Assembly (NCBI GenBank): GCA_024401305.1
Contig: JAKSLI010000001.1
Location: 1 to 64,000 of the forward strand
Origin: Bacteroidaceae bacterium
GTDB lineage: Bacteria; Bacteroidota; Bacteroidia; Bacteroidales; Bacteroidaceae
Length of the DNA stretch: 64,000 nucleotides
Direction of reading: 5' to 3'
Below, one piece after another: positions 61,717 through 64,000 of the stretch; position 1 is the stretch's first letter; every line of letters begins with the position of its first letter. A model generated the notes under the pieces. That model had not been told where the DNA came from, did not search any database, and was given only the letters and a program-made list of their open reading frames with translations. Position numbers and translations under genes: made by a program.

Positions 61717-62160
61717 ATGAAGCAATTTGAAGTAATTCGAGCTACGGAGACATTCCAGCAGGCGGGTGCGTACTATGTGCGCATTCAAGCTATGGCGCGT
61801 AAGTACAATATTGGATTGCGTGAAGAATTTGACGACAACGACACTCCTGACACAAAATACATCCTGGTTACGGATGATGGGTTTCCTGTTGCCACATGCA
61901 GAATCCTTGATTTATCGGATGGGACGGCAGAAATCGGACGTGTTGTTGTTCTCGATGACTACCGTGGTCAAGGATTGGGACGCCTTGTAGTGGAATCAGC
62001 CGAAGCGTGGATAAAGGAGATGGGATACGAGAAGGTCGTCGTGGAAAGTCGTGATGTTGCCGTGAAGTTCTATGAGAAACTTGGCTATGTCAGCGACTCT
62101 TCCGAACTCCATAACACTGGTACATTTACTTGCCAGCACATGGAGAAGCGCTTGAAGTGA
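61717..62160 (+). CDS. GNAT-family N-acetyltransferase
   Basis: A 147-residue acetyltransferase. VVLDDYRGQGLGRLVVESAEAW is the acetyl-CoA binding motif (quoted in part: RGQGLG) and a C-terminal strand follows (VAVKFYEKLGY). It is a general small GNAT of the ElaA/YitH-like type; the acceptor cannot be deduced. The ATG at 61717 is chosen because the TTG 12 bases upstream is part of the -7 box. It is divergent from serB and converges with the esterase gene. Confidence 0.88.
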   Translation: MKQFEVIRATETFQQAGAYYVRIQAMARKYNIGLREEFDDNDTPDTKYILVTDDGFPVATCRILDLSDGTAEIGRVVVLDDYRGQGLGRLVVESAEAWIKEMGYEKVVVESRDVAVKFYEKLGYVSDSSELHNTGTFTCQHMEKRLK

Positions 62161-62251
62161 GTAACATCATTTCCTTGACAGCACTCGTTGTACAAACGAC
62201 TTTATTGCAGCCGCTGCTTCCGCACCGAGGTCACCATGAGGAGCGCGGTCG

Positions 62252-63175
62252 TTAAGTATCAACGCCAGCATCATAGAGCGCTTGGTACATCTTGATGGCT
62301 TGTGCGGAAGGGACACGGATGTCGCGTTGTCCATTGATGATCAACACCGGAGGATCATCAGGTGTCACATGGAATATTGGACTTCCCAATTTTACCAGTG
62401 CATACTGCTCTGGGAATCGCTTTGGATTCGTACTTACTGTTCCGAGATTGCATTCGTCTGTTGTCAAGCCGAAAAGCTGCGAACGGCTTGAAGTCTTGTC
62501 TTCAACAAGTTCATAAACCTGTTTGCCAGTTCTTCCCAGGTCAGGGCGTGCGTAGAGGTCGGATGCAAGGGTAAGGAAATCCGTCATACCGTAGCAGTCA
62601 ACGCAACCTATCACCTTGCTGTCGACATTCTGGTTGCCGCCAATGTTTCCTTCCAACGCTTCCTCTCCGTTTGACACGGCAGCAAGCAATGCAAGATGCG
62701 AACCTGCCGACTCGCCCATTGTCATTATGCGTGTCGGGTCAATGCCGTATTTGTCAGCATTGTTCTTCAAGTGACGAATTGCCGCCTTCACATCATGAAT
62801 CTGTGCAGGGAAAATCGCCTCGAAGGAGAAGCGGTAAGTGGCAGCAGCAATGGTCACGCCTTGTTCACGAAGTTCCATGATAGCTCGTATCTGTTCCGAA
62901 CCGTTGGCATCAATATTGTTGTCGCCTGACACCCAAGCACCACCATGTACGAAGAGCAGCACTGGCTGGGCAGCATCACCGCCTTTTCCTTTCCAGATGT
63001 TTATTTTAAGGCTCTTCGTGCCACCATTGGCAATAGGGGCTTCTGCAAACACCACATCACGGTAAACCTCGCTTTGCTTCTCTTGCTTACCTTTCGGTTT
63101 GCCAAGCTCATTGCTCGCGTTTAAGTTCAATGATGTCATCAGCAGAAGTGATGCAATAAGGGTTATTATCTTCAT
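62252..63175 (-). CDS. Alpha/beta-hydrolase (esterase/lipase), frameshifted near the 3' end
   Basis: A secreted hydrolase of the BD-FAE/esterase type. The signal peptide is 1-20 (SLLLMTSLNLNA). HGGAWVSGD forms the oxyanion region, GESAGSH holds the nucleophile Ser and NGQRDIRVP the catalytic Asp. The frame closes at 62252 after YDAGVDT, before any catalytic His. In the next frame the sequence continues as LNDRAPHGDLGAEAAAAIKS and ends at a stop at 62167-62169, which supplies the missing APHGD His at the right distance. A one-base surplus at about 62257 would explain it. The start at 63175 begins the signal peptide. Either the gene is broken or the read has an indel. Confidence 0.8.
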   Translation of the reverse strand: MKIITLIASLLLMTSLNLNASNELGKPKGKQEKQSEVYRDVVFAEAPIANGGTKSLKINIWKGKGGDAAQPVLLFVHGGAWVSGDNNIDANGSEQIRAIMELREQGVTIAAATYRFSFEAIFPAQIHDVKAAIRHLKNNADKYGIDPTRIMTMGESAGSHLALLAAVSNGEEALEGNIGGNQNVDSKVIGCVDCYGMTDFLTLASDLYARPDLGRTGKQVYELVEDKTSSRSQLFGLTTDECNLGTVSTNPKRFPEQYALVKLGSPIFHVTPDDPPVLIINGQRDIRVPSAQAIKMYQALYDAGVDT

Positions 63176-63215
63176 AGTTTTTTTTAGGTTATAAGTTTTT
63201 GAGGATGTGAGAGTG

Positions 63216-64000
63216 TCAGAACTTCCTTGTCCTGAAATGGCAGTAAGGTTCGCCGCCTGTCTTTTCGTAGTATTTCTGATGATATTCCTCGCCAATCCAG
63301 AACTTGCACTCCGGGAGGAGAAGTGTATTTACCTCGTAACCCTTTGAGCGCAGAAGGTTCATTACGGTTTCCGCATCTTCCTTTTGCTGTTCGTTTCGAT
63401 GGAAAATGCAACTGCGGTACTGGGCACCAATGTTAGGACCTACTCCGTCTGTCTGTGATGGATCATGCATCTCGAAGAATATCTTGCACAAGTCGATGTA
63501 GCTTACCACAAGAGGATCGTATTCCACGATGACCGCTTCCACATGATGAGTGGCATGAGAGCGCACCTCTTCGTAGGTAGGATGGTCTTCATCGCCACCA
63601 GTATAGCCTACCAATGTGTTCTTCACACCTTCCTGCTTGCCGAACTCATGCTGCACTCCCCAGAAGCATCCTCCAGCGAATATCGCAACCTCCGTGTCGG
63701 CATCTTTCTGAGCTTGGTACAACCCGACGCGCGACCTCTCCTCAACAGCTTTCCTTACCATTTCCAGAGCCTTGCCGTGTTTCTCCTGGAGTTGCGGATA
63801 AGCCTTGCCACGCTCATAGTTGTGCTGAAGATCATTGTATTTCACTTGCAACGCTATCGGATTGCCTGAGTCGATTATGCTCTGTACATAGTCGTAGTAG
63901 TCGGTATCCTTGTTATGGGTGAGCAGCCGTAACGCATTCACGATGCCCGATGGAATGCCAGCATCAAGAATATCTTCGAATGTCCACTCAGTATCCTCCA
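63216..64000 (-). CDS. msrA: HD phosphohydrolase-MsrA fusion (partial, runs off right edge)
   Basis: The C-terminal 155 residues are methionine sulfoxide reductase A: IFAGGCFWGVQHEF with the catalytic Cys (codon at 63666-63668), YTGGDEDHPTYEEV, HAEAV-like (HHVEAV) and QYRSCIFH. In-frame coding continues upstream without a plausible start to the end of the window. That upstream part reads EDTEWTFEDILDAG, LRLLTHNKDTDYYDY and LQVKYNDLQHN. This is the pattern of the HD domain of RelA/SpoT-like phosphohydrolases (ED after the HD motif, then LTH and VKLADLxHN). The GTG at 63939-63941 should not be used as the start. The HD motif itself lies outside the window. Confidence 0.85.
   Translation of the reverse strand, partial: EDTEWTFEDILDAGIPSGIVNALRLLTHNKDTDYYDYVQSIIDSGNPIALQVKYNDLQHNYERGKAYPQLQEKHGKALEMVRKAVEERSRVGLYQAQKDADTEVAIFAGGCFWGVQHEFGKQEGVKNTLVGYTGGDEDHPTYEEVRSHATHHVEAVIVEYDPLVVSYIDLCKIFFEMHDPSQTDGVGPNIGAQYRSCIFHRNEQQKEDAETVMNLLRSKGYEVNTLLLPECKFWIGEEYHQKYYEKTGGEPYCHFRTRKF

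Noticed and set aside
63939..63941. GTG as the start of msrA
   Set aside because: Meaningful HD-like coding continues in frame upstream to the edge of the window.

Overview
The window looks like a chromosomal segment of a Prevotella-like member of the Bacteroidales, probably from a plant-fibre-rich gut or rumen. The reasons are: Bacteroidetes promoters (a -7 box TAnnTTTG, sometimes with TTTG 18-20 bases upstream) in front of at least eighteen genes; a PPi-dependent phosphofructokinase; TamL, T9SS-like and DUF3943 proteins; and many polysaccharide-degrading enzymes. I saw no rRNA, tRNA, CRISPR array, transposase, integrase or phage gene.

Layout. 0-4 kb (minus): GH3 beta-glucosidase then a DUF3943 outer-membrane protein. 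4-8 kb (plus): a carboxynorspermidine/saccharopine dehydrogenase-family enzyme, thioredoxin, an HD phosphohydrolase and a secreted pectinesterase. 8-10.7 kb (minus): a lipoprotein nuclease and a HerA-like ATPase. 10.8-13.2 kb (plus): flavin reductase, coaD, ybeY and an AraC regulator. 13.2-16 kb: a GH115 alpha-glucuronidase. 16.3-18.9 kb: clpS-clpA. 19.3-22.4 kb (minus): 3'-5' exonuclease, rRNA methyltransferase and tilS. 22.5-30.3 kb (plus): ftsK, a LolA-like protein, a small sorting-domain-like protein, a large PL1 pectate lyase and a BaiN-type flavoprotein. 30.3-35.8 kb: a subtilase (minus), a DEAD-box helicase and a thioredoxin/metallo-beta-lactamase fusion (plus). 35.8-43 kb (minus): the sulfur block cysK-metY and metH-metF, with a divergent Lrp regulator. 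43.6-55.5 kb (minus): a small unknown protein, cysE, tamL and four glycosidases (GH35, GH115, GH67, DUF5597). 55.6-60.4 kb (plus): pfp, GH25 muramidase and a second GH3. 60.4-64 kb: serB, GNAT, a frameshifted esterase, and an HD-MsrA fusion that runs off the right edge.

How the genes work together. GH115 (twice), GH67, GH35 and GH3 fit glucuronoxylan or arabinogalactan side-chain removal, and CE8 plus PL1 fit pectin breakdown. No SusC/SusD pair is present, so these are outlying enzymes rather than a full polysaccharide utilisation locus. CysE, CysK, MetY, MetH and MetF together cover sulfur assimilation and methionine formation.

The most unusual signal is not a gene system but a set of short palindromic repeats. 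One C-rich family occurs as inverted pairs of about 150-180 bp in two intergenic regions. Related single copies are built in frame into bglX and tilS, and another repeat family is built in frame into two linkers of metH. In tilS the repeat seems to have replaced the native start, leaving no ATG before the ATP-binding loop. Other candidates are the HD-MsrA fusion, the thioredoxin-MBL fusion and a single-base frameshift that removes the catalytic histidine of an esterase. I did not find a convincing new defence or mobile system.
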